A DNA stretch of 64,000 nt, from positions 29,891,191-29,955,190 of the forward strand of contig NC_088708.1 of the NCBI RefSeq assembly GCF_963576615.1, in the 5' to 3' direction. This document shows, piece by piece, positions 20,301 through 35,500 of this stretch. Both the position numbers and the translations under genes were made by a program. The notes under the pieces are model-generated. The model was not told the origin of the DNA. It did not search any database and was given only the letters and a program-made list of their open reading frames with translations. The DNA is from Watersipora subatra (lineage: Eukaryota > Bryozoa > Gymnolaemata > Cheilostomatida > Watersiporidae). How positions within the stretch are numbered: the first letter of the stretch is position 1; each line of letters opens with the position of its first letter.

Positions 20301-23300
20301 TTATATTTATCGCCCGTAGACTCTTTTCACATGTATCACTCGTGACGTCACGAATGAAGTACCCGCTGGAATTTGAGCTTTTTAAAAGATGGCCTCATTC
20401 AAACGCATATAATATCTCTGGACAGGGTTAGTCTACAAAGACAAAAATGGCATCGAATTGTAGCTGATGTTTTAGCGTTTTATTGGTCCTAATTTCATTA
20501 AATCGACCATTTTGACGTAACATCAATAGGTCTTACGCAATCATCTTTAATAGCAACTAAGGAAATTACTATGATACATAGTAGTGTTGTATGCAGCTGT
20601 TATAGTTGCCAAAAACTGTTCATCTATCCAATTTATAGCAATTCTATGCAGTTTGAGCATCAATTTAATGTTATAGGGGAGAGTGGGGCACATTGCAAAC
20701 ACTCCTCGTTGAAACACTTCTCAAATTCTTACTTGTTTACCTCATTTTAAATTCTTGCATCACTAATTAAAAAGCTTTCTATGTCATCTTATGAGATATC
20801 CTAGTTGCATGAAATGAAGAAACAGCAATTTAGGTGAGTCATGATTTTGTCCAATTTATTGGTAGTTATTTTGCCGTTTTATTTTGTATCCAAATTTAGA
20901 GAATTGCATATCTTCTTTGTACTCATCCGATGTTAACAAAAGTTAGTGGAGGCAGCTATAGACATGCTCTTTTTACGATGCACCTACCAACTTCATGATG
21001 TTACATCATCCTTAGTTGGGATGAGCATTTTGGTTATCCAGTGTCAAGTGGGGCACGTTGAAACACGTTTTAATGATAAGAATAGAGGGGCAAGTTGCAA
21101 CATGCCACAATTTGCCCCTCTATTCTTATAGAGGGAACAGCTTGAGTAGCACTGAAACTGCTGTTTGATACAAAACCTTGATGATGTAGCTAAAAGTTAA
21201 TCCTCACGATGAACCCCTAAATTTCTGACCAAAATTGATATCATGACCCCAAATACTAATATATAGAAAGTTTCATCTTTATATCAACACTTGGTTTACT
21301 ATACCCGGCATTGCCCGGGTAATAAAAAAGTCTTTGGACAGAAAATTGATTTGTATTTAACATATTACAACATTTTCCATTTTAACTTTCAAACTACATA
21401 TCTTGAGAAAAGTGTTTTGTGTAGTTAAAATTAAGAGAGTAAATACAAACAACTGTAAAGGTTTTCAAACTTTGTCAAACAACTGTAAATTTCAAACTTC
21501 ATATCACAAGGGAAATATTTTGTGCAGGGCAAATAAATATAAAAAAATAAAACAATTATAAAAAGGTTTAGATGTAAATTTGAAATAATTTGCAAGTAAT
21601 AGCTAAATTAAGTCGGTTTTGCTATGATTACAATAGAAGATATGCAGTAATGATACAATTAATAAGAACTGAGAAAACAAAATAAAAATCTTGAATATGT
21701 TGAATTAATAATGATAATTCTTGCATAGAAGTGTGTGTCTATAAAAAAAGATTACTGTCCCACCAGAATCTATCCATCAAAACTTTGAATACGACGATAC
21801 TGGTACCTCTCGATACTGGTCTAAATGCAAAAATGAGATATCGTACTCTCTTTGTGTGATCAAACGGAGAGAGAATGTTGGAACTTTTCCTACGAAAATA
21901 TGAAAATTATCTGTGTAAAAAGAATTGGTGTTGACTGCTGTTTTTAGCAATTGAACTTTATGAAAAATCGAAAATAGAAGTTCAAGAAAACATGAAAAAG
22001 CATTGTGTTTCAAAGAGTTAATAAAGTTCATAGTTTCAAATAAATACGTCATTAAGCATATGGACACGCTAAATGACGTATTTATTGTATAGTGTCTTTG
22101 GTCAGCATGCCTTGTATAGCTCAGTGGTAGAGCGCTTGAATTTAAAACTTGTAGTTGCAATCTTTGTGAGTTCAAATCCATCAGAATGCGGGTTTTTAAA
22201 TTTAAAGATTTCAATAGTTATAGCTGTACATACACATACTCACAAAAACACATACAGACAAACTTTGAGAGATATGTAGATGTATATAGGTTTTGTTTTA
22301 CTGTAGAAGTTAGTTTGTTGTGATTGTTGTACACGATGTTTTGAAATTCATAGCAAACTCTTCAATTTTTTTGCTTGGATAATTAGTGGAAATTTGAATT
22401 GTTTGGCTGAAAATAAATTCAAGAAAACACAGTTCTAAAATAAAAATTTACTATGGAAAATCAAAGACGTTTCTACGTGCCCCATTGAGTTTTTCAACGT
22501 GCCCTGGTAGGGGCATGTTGACACACCAATTATGCAATTAGTACTTATGTGATATTTTTGAAATATACAACCAGCAGAATTTGCATACAAACGGAAAACA
22601 TATTTTTGCATTCTTTGTGATTATCTACATTATATTCCAATATTTTAGGAAAATTTTAAAATGTTATATCCAAAAATGCATTTTTTGTTGCAGCGTGCCC
22701 CACCCTCCCCTAAACTTGATTTTAAAATTAACAACCATTTGTGATAATAACCAATCACCTTGCACTTGCCACAAATTAAAAAAAATTGTTATCTTTCAAA
22801 CTGCATTGAACCTTTAGCAACTAATTTCCATAATATTTCAAGTCTTTAATTTGAAGTAGTTGGGTAGCAAAGGTTAAGGTATGGAAGGCATTTACCATAA
22901 AACCTCTATTTGAACGCCACCTTTTTTGAATGCCACCTCTAATGCAATGCCACTAAACGAGAAGAGTTGAAAAATACAGCATCACGCTTTAATTGAATGC
23001 CACCTCTATTAAACCGTCACTCTAAAGTTTATTATGTTCGATCTTTATGAGCCCACAATAGAAAGTGATCAGTGGAAATTTTTCTACAAAATGGTACTAT
23101 TAATGACTCGGTTACATCGATAACAATTAATTTTTTTGTTGTTGCCGTAGTGGTTGCCATGGTTTTAGTGACGGTGTGCCTGTGTAGATCGATCAGCACA
23201 ATCATCGGAACACTATTCTGATTAGAAGTCACTAAGGTCTAAATCGGATCCATTGTTTTCAGATTTATCCATAAAGTGGTTTACAACCAGATATGAAGCC

Positions 23301-26300
23301 ATTAAGATGTTTTGATAAATGATGAGAATACTCTTCAGGAACACTGTACGACATACTAGCAGTTATTGTTGCAGCGTATTGAAGTCCGTTTTCTAACTCC
23401 CAAGCTTTACGTTTTTTCCTTAAAACATTGAAAGCAGCACAATCGAAATAATTAATAGCTATTTGTTTAATGTGTTTTGCTCTTAAAAGTTCTTTGTTTA
23501 ACTCGGTCTGATACTTTAACATATATGGAAAAGAGTTTTGCGAAAGTGCTGAGGCTGACTGTATTAATGCTGCTCTGCCTGAAGAGTGCAAAATGTAGTC
23601 GAAATTAGCATTGCTTCACCTGTAAAAAGGCTAAATTTATCTTCCTAAAATTCTAACAAGCTAGTCAAAAAATAAAATGTCATCCTCTATTGGTATGTCA
23701 CCTCTAATAAAATGCCACTATAAGGGAAGGCTAAAAAATACAGTGCCATAGCACTCAAATAGAGGTTTAGGGTAGGCTATTAAAAATGGTGGTCTACAGT
23801 GGTGTGCATAAACTTGAAATCACATTGTTTTGTTCACTCTATATCGAATGGATCTTCCATTTGCTTTCTATTTTCCCGCCAATTATGATGCCATGCCAGA
23901 TATTATATATCAATCTGATCAGCAGAAGATGTGCTTTCAAACAATGCATTGATTGATTTAATACAATCATTTCTGAGTGATTTATATTAATCCTATTAAA
24001 CAGATTAGCAATTTTATCTGGTCTTGTACGTAATCTGGTTATAACAGGTTAGCACAAACCTTCCCAGCTGAGAAAGTTTACTGCTTGTCAAATTTCAAAG
24101 AAAGTGAAATATCCTAAATCCCATCATGATGGCATTTCAGTTATGCAATTTGCTGACTGTTGCATATTTAAAGCAGGACACTTGAAGTCTTATTCATTCT
24201 CAGTTTAACTTTGAACTCAGTTTGACTTTGAACTTTACCATGCCTAAAGTGTTATCTACAGAGAGAAGAGCCATCATTCTGCACCTTCACAAACAGCAAA
24301 AGACCCAAAGACAGATAGCTGCGGAAGTTGGTTGTTCTCAGAAGGCAGTCTACACAGCAATCAAGACTTGGACCTCCAATGACAGTCTTAAACCCACCTA
24401 CTCTGCTGGACGGCCCAAGAAGACGACTATCCGTGAAGATCGGTACCTGGTACGAAGATCCCTCGCTGACAGACATCTGAACAGTACTCAACTTTGTAAG
24501 GAGATCAAGGACAACAGAGATATTGAGATTCACCCCAGTACAGTGCGAAGAAGACTGCTTGCAAATGGTTTGAAAGGCTGCAAGGCAAGGCGCAAGCCCT
24601 TAGTTTCTGAGAAACAGCGAAAGCGTCGTCTAGAGTGGGCTAAAGATAAACGGTTCTGGACAACAGCCCAATGGCAAAGGGTCTCGTTCAGTGATGAGTC
24701 AACATTTACCATCCAAAACCACTCTGGAAATTGTTATGTGAGGAGACGACCTGGAGAGGAGTACAGCCCGGCTTGTACGCTACCAACCATCAAGCACCCT
24801 ACTGGAGTCATGGTATGGGGTTGCATGACAGCTTTTGGTGTGGGAAGACTCCATTTGTGAAGGCATGATGAATGGAGACAAATACATCAAGACCATGGAA
24901 GATGTCATGCTTCCAAGTGCTTGGAGCCTGTTCACCAGCAACGACCAACCCTGGTACTACCAGGATGACAATGCACCCTGCCACCGTGCCAAGAGAGTCA
25001 AGGAGTGGATGACCAGAAGTAATGTGAGGGTAATAGACTGGCCAGCACAAAGCCCTGACCTGAATCCCATTGAAAATCTTTGGCAGCGTATTGGTGTGAT
25101 AGTCAGCACAGATAAACCAAAGACAAAACGGGAGCTCATAGAGAAGATTATTCATGCTTGGCATCACATCATCACTCCTGAAGAGCTCAGAAAGTTGGTA
25201 AACAGCATGCCTCGACGGTGTCAGATGGTGATCAAGAATAAGGGCTGGCCAATAAAATACTAATGCTCAGCTCAAGACACCTTACCAGTCCTTCTGAAGA
25301 CCAACAATAACCCAACGGCCCTTTTCAGGGCCACCAATTTGTATAAAAGAGTTTGTTTGTATCCTATTTTATCAATTTTCACTAACAACATTCATAGCCT
25401 GCAATAAGTCTGCCTTTCGGTAGATCCACCCCCAGCGATAAAAATCTGAGAATATTTTCAAATATTTGGCATCATCTTGTTCTTCAGAATTTTCCCTTTC
25501 AAATGATATATATATTGATGGGGTTGAGGCACTTAACTCCAAAGAATTTCTTAGACAACAGCATATAAACATACATATTTGAAGATTTAACTGGTGATTC
25601 CAAGTTTATGCACACCACTGTAGCTATAAAGTAATTCAGTAAAGACCAATCTTTACTGAGTAGTTAGCCTCTGGCAGAAGAACTTCTTTTTGTAAATTTG
25701 TAAGTAGTGTCAGTTTAACATACATTCATGAAAAGTTGAAAAATACATAAATTTGACTGATGCAAGAAGCTGAACACTTTGATAAAATAGTCTCCGCTGA
25801 TGTCATGTCAATTTATCGCCGGATCATTTTGTGTGTAGCCCAAAATATGATTTTTATAGCCTTAAACACAATTTTAAACTGATGATAAATAGTCTTCTGT
25901 TCATAAACCAACATGTAATCCATATTAGCCCATATTTATTACTCACATTATACTCACTGGAAAAGCTGTTCACATAAACCACTAACCAATAACAGCTTGC
26001 TATAATCAGGAGTTTGAAAGAGCACAGTTTCAGCACCCATAGTTAACTCGATGCACTTAATTAGACATGTTTTTGATGCATTATATTTAACGCGCTGTTA
26101 ACCCTTTGGCTGTGGAAACGACGAAAATGTCGTTTATCGGTTGCGTGGGGAAACGATATTTATGTCGCTTTCGGTAGACGATTATAAAGCTGTCATCTAG
26201 TAACATTAAACAAAGGATATGAACGCTAGTAAGTTTTAAATATCATCAACAAGATATTAGTCGAGGATTTACAATATGAAACGATTATCTGAGAGGCGTT

Positions 26301-29300
26301 GCTTTGTGCTAAAAGCTAAAGAAATCGCGCCTCCTTGGAAAAGAATAAAAGTTGGAAAAACCAGTCAACACCGGCTCGACTTTCAAAGCGGTAAAATAAA
26401 AAATTATTTGATCCTGCGATCGTTAGTGATTTTTGTTTGATTAGAATAAAAATAATACATATGTTAGAAGTGATGTAAACTTTGTGGACTTTTAATATAC
26501 TTTGAGAAAAACAGAGAAAATACAGAGAAAAATGATCGTTATAGTAGCTCGCACGGCTATATTATAGCGTTTGACTCTACCGAAAGAAATGCTTCCAAGC
26601 ATTTCATACAGGGACAATTGCACATGGTTGTATTTTTTGTAGTAGTAGATATTTCAATGGTTGTTTATGTACAAAAGATTTTGTTCATAGAAATACATTT
26701 AAGTTTAAGCTATGCATGTTCATAAGATAACGATTTTATTGAATTTTCAAAAATAAATTTCACGACTTTCGGGTGTTTTTGCCGGGCTTTAACCCAGCCA
26801 AAGAGTTAAGAAATGTATCCAAATTGAGCTTTAGCTTGTTGGACTTGATGTTATACAGCACATTATTAATTTCTCTAGCTGCAGGTATGACTGAATGGTA
26901 ATGTTCGTTATGCTACATTATCTGAAGTGGCGTCACCTCATTTCGTTTGTGCAAGATTAGATTTATGTACAAATAAGCCTACCCCTAGTTTGATAAATTT
27001 TATAGCACCAAAGTCAGTTAATATGTAACTATACATTATATTATTGCACTATATTCATACCTCGACTTGAAAAATTACTTTGTTTCAAAATTTGATTCTT
27101 TTTTAAAACTTGTCATATGTTGGAATGATTATTCTATACTAATACGCAGTATTTTGTTTAATTCTTTCCACAGCTCAATACTAGTGATGATGATAAATAC
27201 TTCAGGTAGTTAAATTACACATGACATGCGAGTATTTTACAAATAATTTTTTTTATTTTTAAGGGGCATAATAACCATACACCCTTAATTTTGGTTATCA
27301 CACAAAGTTATTAATTCTAGGTTAGTGACCAACACAACACATTCAGTTTCACCCTCAAGTCAGATGCCAAGTTCAGATTTCCTGTTGTATTTGATTGGGA
27401 AGAGGAAAAGTTTGTAGCCATAGTTGATCAGCTTGATAAAACCCGCTTATGTATTTGGGAGGAATCATGTACAGACTACAAAGATTGGAAAAAGAAACAC
27501 GTATGTTACTATATATTTATAGTTTCAAATGAACTATTATATTAAATGTCTACCCTACATTGTTGCTCAATGACAACGTATGTCTTATTTAGCTACTGAC
27601 ACCGGTCTCAGCCATTGTTGAAGTTAATGGAAGTGAACCTCTTATGGTGAAAGCGGATAAAACCATATGCTGGTTGTCTCAGTTTGAGGACCCATCGCTA
27701 GCAGTCCCTTTGCTGCCAGAGGGTGTCAACGAGAAGCACATAGAGCTTAGAAAGTTCTCTGTTTACAAACATGGTGCAAGGACTGACCTAACTTACCACA
27801 TGGATACAGAGGTCAGGATAGTTCTGGTCCAGCTTATTTAGTCTAGCCATGTCCAGCATCGCGTATAAACTTTCTATTCTGGCTTATTGTAGCCATGCGT
27901 TTCCCGTTATGCGTGAACATTTCTTCACTACTAAACACATGTTGCGTATGTATAGGTTTGTGTGGCTGTTCTGAATGTTAAACCGCTGAAACCCAGCCAC
28001 CAGCACTACTGAACATCCCATTCTACTGTCATAGCCTGGGAACCCGTAAAGTAGAATATTTAGTGTTACAAGTAAGGTTGTTATGTGTATTAAGTAACAG
28101 ATGTTATAATAGTATCTCTACTAGCCGCTGCATTACTTTTATTGGAAAATCTGGAGGAAATGTCTTTAGTTGCTAAGTTATGATCAGCCAGTTATTTTGA
28201 TGTGTTAACATGCTTTATTGCACCATCTGCCATTTTCATGGAAGACTGCAGTTTTAGTTACGAGTAATTACTGCTGTGAAACAGTCTCTTGGCGACTTGT
28301 CATCATTCTAGGAATATTTTGTTAATAAACAGTTAGACAGATATCACTATGTAAAACTTAGATCATGAATGTTACGCGTACCATGCACCAGTTTCAACTT
28401 ATTTTGTTTATTTATTTCAAATGATATGTTTCTTTGTTGTCCAGGGTATGAGTGCAGCGTATCTTATCCAGTACAACTCAAAGCAAGCCATGGGCCAACC
28501 CGTGGCGCTCTTTGCACAGACAAATGTGGACGTAATTTGCAGATGTCCAGGAACTACGGAGTCACCCTACATAGCTGTTTGTATGTGGCTACGGCACCTC
28601 CTGGCTGCATTATAGCTGAAAGTTGTATTTATTGCTAAAGATATAGAAAGCATTTGCTATTGGCACTCTTAGTTCTTGATGAGTTTATCCCACATTTTAC
28701 TTCATCCTTTAATTTAACTATCGGGAGTATACAATATATAAGAAAATAATATCTTATTCATATATTATTAGAATATGTAGTCTTTATCATGATCGTATCT
28801 ACCTATGTATCATTAGTCTGTTGCAACACCACCAGGTAAAATAATAACTCAAGTGAAGTATAGGTTAGTCTTTCTCAAAATGAGGGTTATTTTAACCACT
28901 TCTCATCTCTCAATGTACTGAGTGTGCTGTTTACTGTAGATCTGGCTGCTTGTACATTTTATGTGCATAGACTATTACATATGTATAAGTAGTTAGTTAT
29001 CCTCTGTTTATGTTTCAAAGTAATTTATGACTAAACATAAATAAGATGAAGTAAAATTCAAAGCTACAAAATAACTCTACACTAATAGTAATAAGTGGAG
29101 TAATTGTTTAGACTAAAACTTGTTTGGAAAGTTCAATATTTACTCGCTATAAATCTGTTTTCATGATATCGTTCGTCAGATGTCTTTTATACCTAAATTT
29201 TTTCCTGGCAACTCTGGAGTTGAGAGTTCTCCTTTCCAACTTAATTACCTTGAAACGACATATATAATATAAATATCTATCCATGATATACATATGATAT

Positions 29301-29469
29301 ATATATATATATATCATATATATTTATCATATATGTATGATATACATGTAAATATCTATTGATGAACAATACATGGTATATACCATCGATAGATGTAAAT
29401 ATCTATCTACCCATGATATAAATAAGATATAAATATCTATCCATGATATACATATATGATATGTATATG

Positions 29470-29500
<31 letters not shown>

Positions 29501-32500
29501 TATATAAATTGTTTACTCACCCCAGTTAACACAAATGGGTGGTAAAGTCTACTGAAACTCCAGGTCTCCTACAAGAGACTTGGGAGTTTCAGCACTCGCC
29601 CCAAGATCTTAGCCATTCCCAATAATGCGCTTTCCTTAAACTTTCTTGAAACCAATTCACAATAATTTGTTTAAGCCACATTAGATAAGCAGATGTTATT
29701 GCATCCAATGCTCAAATTCGATGCTGTCCTATCAAATAATTTGTTATAAACCTGCAAAGTTTTATAATACCAAATTTTCAAATGGTACAAATACAGTCAA
29801 ACATGGATAACTCGCCCACGGATAGCTCGAACACATGGTTAACTCGAACGTTTCTTTGGTCCGTTCCCACGTAATGATAAATTGCTATAGATAACTCGAA
29901 CTCAACACTGTTAACTTGAACTGTTTTTTGCCCAACGGCTACCGAAACAGTTGTTATCGCTTTAGAAAATCACTTTATTCCAAGCCATAGAGGTAAACCT
30001 CAACTTTTCGTAATTCATAAGCGTCGTTATTACCACCATCGGCAAAATATTTTTGTCAACGACTTTTCTAAAGGTTTGGTGAAATTTGATTCATACCAAA
30101 CATCCGCTTAGCGATTGCCCTTCGGAAGCACGGTAAAGTGAGGTAATCTTTGCATAAACTTCAAGAAAAATCGTCTAAATTGATCGTGGGTAAAACGCTC
30201 AAAAGAAAAAGATGTCTTTTCTTTTGAGCATTTCAACAACGATCAAGTTTTGCCAATGTCAATCTAAAAAACGTCCTGGCAATTGGTGTGTAATCGTGTT
30301 TTGAGGTCTTATGTAGTCTAATGATGTCTAATGCAATGGTGAGACAAGTCGAGGTAAGTGATGCTTTTGCCATGGTATTAAAGCTATCAGATTGACAGCT
30401 TTATTGGCTTCTCGGTGCTATGACATATAAGCTATACGGCAACTCACGGATCAGCTCATTCTACAGTGTCGTATCAAGGTATGTACCTGCACGTTATTTA
30501 ACAGCAATAACATCACCTCAAACAACAAACCAATCTCAAGTGATAGAAAAATCTCTATACTTTTTGATAAAAACATTTTAAACTTTACGTTAGAAGCATT
30601 TAATTTGAAACAAGCCATTTGTGCTTTTGATTTATATTATAGTTTGCATATGTACATGTATCTACTAATAAATAAGTAAATACATGGACTTGTGACAGTG
30701 CTCTGATAACTTGAACGCTCTGATAATTCGAACACTTTCGCTCGGTCCCCTGAAGTTCGAGTTATCCATATTGGACTGTATATATTCAAGAACTAGTGCC
30801 ATAAACAAACCATAGTTATAATGAATGCAACACCAAAAATTAATATTTTTAAAACAGAAGATTAGCATCATTTGCTCGGCCCTTTGCATTCTGATCATTG
30901 TTTCTGTTTGGAACCATTTCATAATCTTTAGACTGTTCAATAACTTCCACAATGTCTTCTGGCCTCAATCCAATTTCTGCACAGCTCAACTAGTCGGTAT
31001 TAGCGTCTAAACAATTTTTAGTGGAACAAAACTTTCACGCGATGTCATTTTATATAGAAACTTCTAGTGCAACTAAAGAGAAAATGTGTGGAATCCAAAT
31101 ACCCTTTAAATGTTAACCTCAAACATTTTCAGCACATTTTCCATTGTAAATGCAAAAACTTTTCCCCACATACATTGAAGTATCAAGACCGCGTTAAAAA
31201 AGGATCTACTATTAGCCTGATACAATCACTAAATTATTTCTATGGTGTTGCAATCAAAGTTTTTAACGAAAAACCTAAAAACTTGGAGTTAAAAAACGGA
31301 CTTCGATACAAACAAGAGACAATGAACGAATTAGTTGTCATCGATGTAATCGAGTCATTAGTATGATTTTGTGGACACTTCTACTGATCACCTGCTATTT
31401 ATTATGTGTTTGTAAAGATTAAAGATGTCAAATAGTATTGGTCAAATAGAAGTGACGTTCAATTAAAGGGTGGCACTCGATTTTTTAACCTTTCTCAATG
31501 TGGCGCTCAAATAGAGGCCGCGTTCAAATAAAGATGGCATTCAAATACAGGTTTTACGGTATATATGGCTTGTCAGTTTATCCACTTATTAACATTTTTT
31601 AGTTAAAAAAGTATTACTGTGCCTGTCAGCCAACCTCTATAGATCCTGTCAGCCCCAAGTGGGAGTAAACTAATTCTAGACGAGTTATAGAAATGGCATA
31701 ATATACCTGCAGAAATAGTTGAACATTTGATACTACATGTAAACTTTGTAGGCATGTTAGCAATGATCTGAACATTCCTATAGTTTCAAGACATTGTGAT
31801 TATTGTTTTTGTAGTTTGGTTTCTCGTATTGAAAGAGATTGCCAGTTGCTGAAGTAGATGAAAATGAGAGACCTCTAGAATAATATCTGCTTCATATTAG
31901 TGTTACAGCTAGCAATAGCCAGTTGACTAGCTCCTAATACCAGTTCTTTGTACTCGGCAGCCCCTGATGACCATTCGCTGCTGTTGTCTCGGACTGCTAA
32001 GGAGGATGTGGAGACACTGTACACCCTCGATAGCGGTCTGTCTGTGCGACATCTCAACTTCTTGCAAGACTCAGATCAGCTGCTTATCACCGCTAATGAT
32101 CTCCCTAAAAATCACGGTCAGTATATTGGTTTATTGTTTGTTGTGATGTGTAGGTGCGCTTCCATCTGGTTTCAGATGTGAAGTGGCATTATCCATTTGG
32201 ATTACTAGTAGTAATTGTAGGTAGGTACTAACCGGGATCCACTTTTGGTTACCTCTTGCAGTGACCAATTTTTAACATTGCAAGTAGCGGACGTTCGCAA
32301 AATGACCACCAATAGTGACCTCATGCAATGACCATTGGCAATGACCACTGGAAAAATCAATGCAAGTATATTTTAACACACAGGTAAACTGTTGGTGTAT
32401 AGTCTGAAATACAGAACTGTGAGAGAATTGAAGGAACTGGACAGTAACTTTTGTGGAGAGGCCCCTGTTATACAACTTCCAAACCACATCCTCGCACTCA

Positions 32501-35500
32501 CAGAGTCCTCAGTATCGGTGCAAGCCTACAGGTAGACATGCTCGGCGTTATGCATAGCTGATAACTTCATGTGTTAAAGGAAAATAATTAGAATGCACAA
32601 AAAATTTGAAAAGCTGATGGCTGTTGGACTAGGTATTAAGTGTTGAAGAATCCATTGAAACCCAATAAATTCATACCTCGACATACGAGCTTGGTGTGTT
32701 CTGGGACCGAGCTCATATGTCAATTTTCTCGCATCTAAAAGCGTTATTTTCTATATAAAATGACTAAATAAAAATTAATTCGTTTCCATACTATGAAAGA
32801 AGACACCAAAAAACAGGATATTTCGATGGAAAAATGTGTTTTTAATTGTTGTAATTCACTACCTACACTCACAAAGTAACATATAGCTATTTAGTGATTA
32901 TGATCTGCAATAAAATGTAACATTACTGTGTACAGTACTGTATGGAGTTCTTTTGAGACAGACATAGTGGCTAATAGACTTAGCCACTACGGTGTAAGAG
33001 AGAGACTTGACAGCAATGCGATCGGTACACTAGACTTTTGTGATGCATAACATAAACTTTGAATTTAACTTCAATAAATTTAGCTCACTACATACACACT
33101 TAAAGCTAAGTTTTAATCCTTCATTAAATTTAACTCCAATTTTGTCTTCGTTATAATTTTTTTACTTGTTTTTGGTTCGGCGCTTTTTGCCTCGACTTTA
33201 CCATAACCTTTAGTTGGCCTTTTTAAAACCCTGTTCAAATTGATTCGACGAGAAAAATCGACCAATGTTGTTCTTGAAAGCGGCCTCTCGCGTAGTTGGC
33301 CGTTTAATGACCATCGGGAACCAACTCGTATGCTCGTGTCTCAATTCAAAAACTCTGTTGGAACCTTGTTTGTATGTCGATGTTGGGACACTCAAGTGTT
33401 GCGGTATGGCTGTTAAGTCAGGGAGTCATGTTACTAGGATGGTAATTTGTGTCCATTAGGGTAACAGGAAGAATTGATGTTTGCTCAAGTAGCAAGCTAT
33501 GCTTGAACATCCTACAACCTAAATATTGGCATTTTTTGTTAAAACCTTTCCGACAATGAAACATGATTTTACTGTTGAATTGGTGTCCTAAAACGTGTCC
33601 AAATTTCTGGGAAGGAGGTGAGACAGTGGCTAACTTTACGCATCCACATAAGCAGTTGTGAAGGGCAGAATTTCGTTTCATTTTTGAATAAGAAACATGC
33701 AGGATAAAGCTTTAACCGTTTAGAGTGCTGTTGCACTAATCTTTGCGCAAGTTTTTCACATTCAAATCTCATCATAGGACTACCACTTCAACAGTCACTA
33801 AAGTTCAATATGAAATTTATTAAATTATTTTTAACCCATCAAACTTCAAGGTTATATTTAAGCAAAATTGTGAACTTTTTAGAATAGCTGCATTAGAAAC
33901 AACAATTTTTGAGTTGTTTGTTTAAAGTTTGTTCTCTATACACACTTCACACTTATATGAACTATTGGGGTCAACAAACATTGCTCTAAATGCTAACAAA
34001 GGGCGGCAACTTTAAAATTAATTTTGGCGTACATCAGCATATGACGAAGTTGTAACCGTATAAAGGGTCAAAGTTTCTCATGCGCCCAGCATAAGTTGAC
34101 TAACATCCAGCATTGACTAACACCCATACTGATAATGTAAGACCATGCCTCCTGCAATTAAAAACAGTGGAAGAACTTTCATGGCAGTCAGTAAAAATAT
34201 CTTTATATTATCCTAGATGATATGCCTAAACTTGGAAATACTCTATGGAGATTATCGCTCAATGACCAGTTAATGTGTGGCCATCAGCTCTGACGTAATA
34301 AGTCGAATTTTCGATGCAATTTTAATTTACTCTCACTGTACTTTTAGTTCAACTTTACTTTTAGGGCCTTCACGAAATGCAGTTTTAGTTATGAAAACAA
34401 GCCTTCTAAAGCGGGTTTACTGTCATTTGTTGGGTTCTGAACTCTGACATGTCATTGTTTCTCACGCATCCATAGCGAACACTGTTTATTATTATTACTT
34501 AATTACTGCTAAACCCAAGCATTGACGGTTGCTACACAATACTCATGCGTCTTTGGGTCTATACAGTCATACTTCGACATACGAGCTTAATGCATTCCGG
34601 GGCCGACGAGTTCGTATGTCAATGCTCTCGTATCTCAAATCAATTTATCTTATATAGAATAACTAAATACAAATTAATCCATTCTTTCTCTATGAAAATC
34701 ACCTAAAAACAGGATATATTAAGATGGTAAAATCCTGTTTTTAATTGTTCTAGTTTACCATCTGTGCTCACAAAGTAACGGATAGCTATTTAGTGGTTAT
34801 GATCTGCAATAAAATATAACATTATTTCATACAGTTTTGTATGGCGCTCTTGCTTTTGAGACACAAAGGGTAGCTGCTAATGGCGGTGTAAGAGAGACTA
34901 GAAGACAAAACTGTCGGTACGCTACACTTGTGACACCACGTAACATAATATGAATACAAAATTCAACGTAAATGAACTTAGCTTACTACACACACACATA
35001 AAATTAAGTTTTAATCACACACTAAACTTAATTCTAACTTTGTTTGCATTTCCAGTTTTTTTTTCTTTTTCTTTCGGCTTGGCCCTTTTTGTTTCATTTT
35101 TGGACTCCCTTTCACCTTTACTTTTAGTCGACTTTTTTAAAACTTCAAACTGATCCGACGGAATAGACTGATCAGTGCTGTTCTCATCAGCTGCCTCTTG
35201 CATACTCGACCACCTGGTTGCATTGAAATCATCTTGTATGCTCAGATCTCAAAGCAAACATTTGCTTGGGTTTTTCCTCACCACAAATTCATCATATGTT
35301 GGGACGCTCGTATGTCGAGGTATGGCTGTAGTTGACAATGACAAGTCAATTTTAGAATACTGTGTGGATCATTGCTTACAGGTTTGTAAGACTGACCCTG
35401 CGCAGCATGATGACTTCTAGCAGCACATCATCTGGAAAGGTAAGTTATGACTTTCCTTAACTTTTCATTAAATGACATCGTATTTAGTTGTTTGTTTTGT

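Larger units (their letters stand above)
20676..22710. mobile_element. DNA transposon with GGGGAG..GTGGGGCAC inverted ends
   Basis: Left end GGGGAGAGTGGGGCACATTG at 20676; the right end is the reverse complement of GGGGAGGGTGGGGCACGCTG at 22691-22710. Internal copies of GTGGGGCACGTTGAAACA (21049) and GTGCCCCATTGAG-like sequence (22477-22515) are subterminal repeats. A perfect 18-bp hairpin sits at 21078-21132. A Helitron-like element (about 21298-22280) is nested inside. No intact transposase seen. Confidence 0.65.

Noticed and set aside
22105-22199. Functional tRNA gene
   Set aside because: A and B boxes are good, but anticodon and acceptor stems do not pair, and it is part of a repeat that has similar relics elsewhere.
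21777-22214. 145-codon minus-strand frame
   Set aside because: It overlaps the Helitron-like repeat and its tRNA-like part, and has no motif.
24808-25167. Minus-strand frame of 119 codons opposite the Tc1 transposase
   Set aside because: Antisense shadow of a clearly coding transposase.
27953-28020. Extra NOL11 exon after acceptor TATAG at 27955
   Set aside because: The frame soon meets TGA, and exons 27593-27811 and 28445-28580 already join in phase with continuous homology.
35015-35203. Lys/Ser-rich minus-strand frame
   Set aside because: Inside a MITE (34564-35328). The related MITE at 32671 does not keep the frame.
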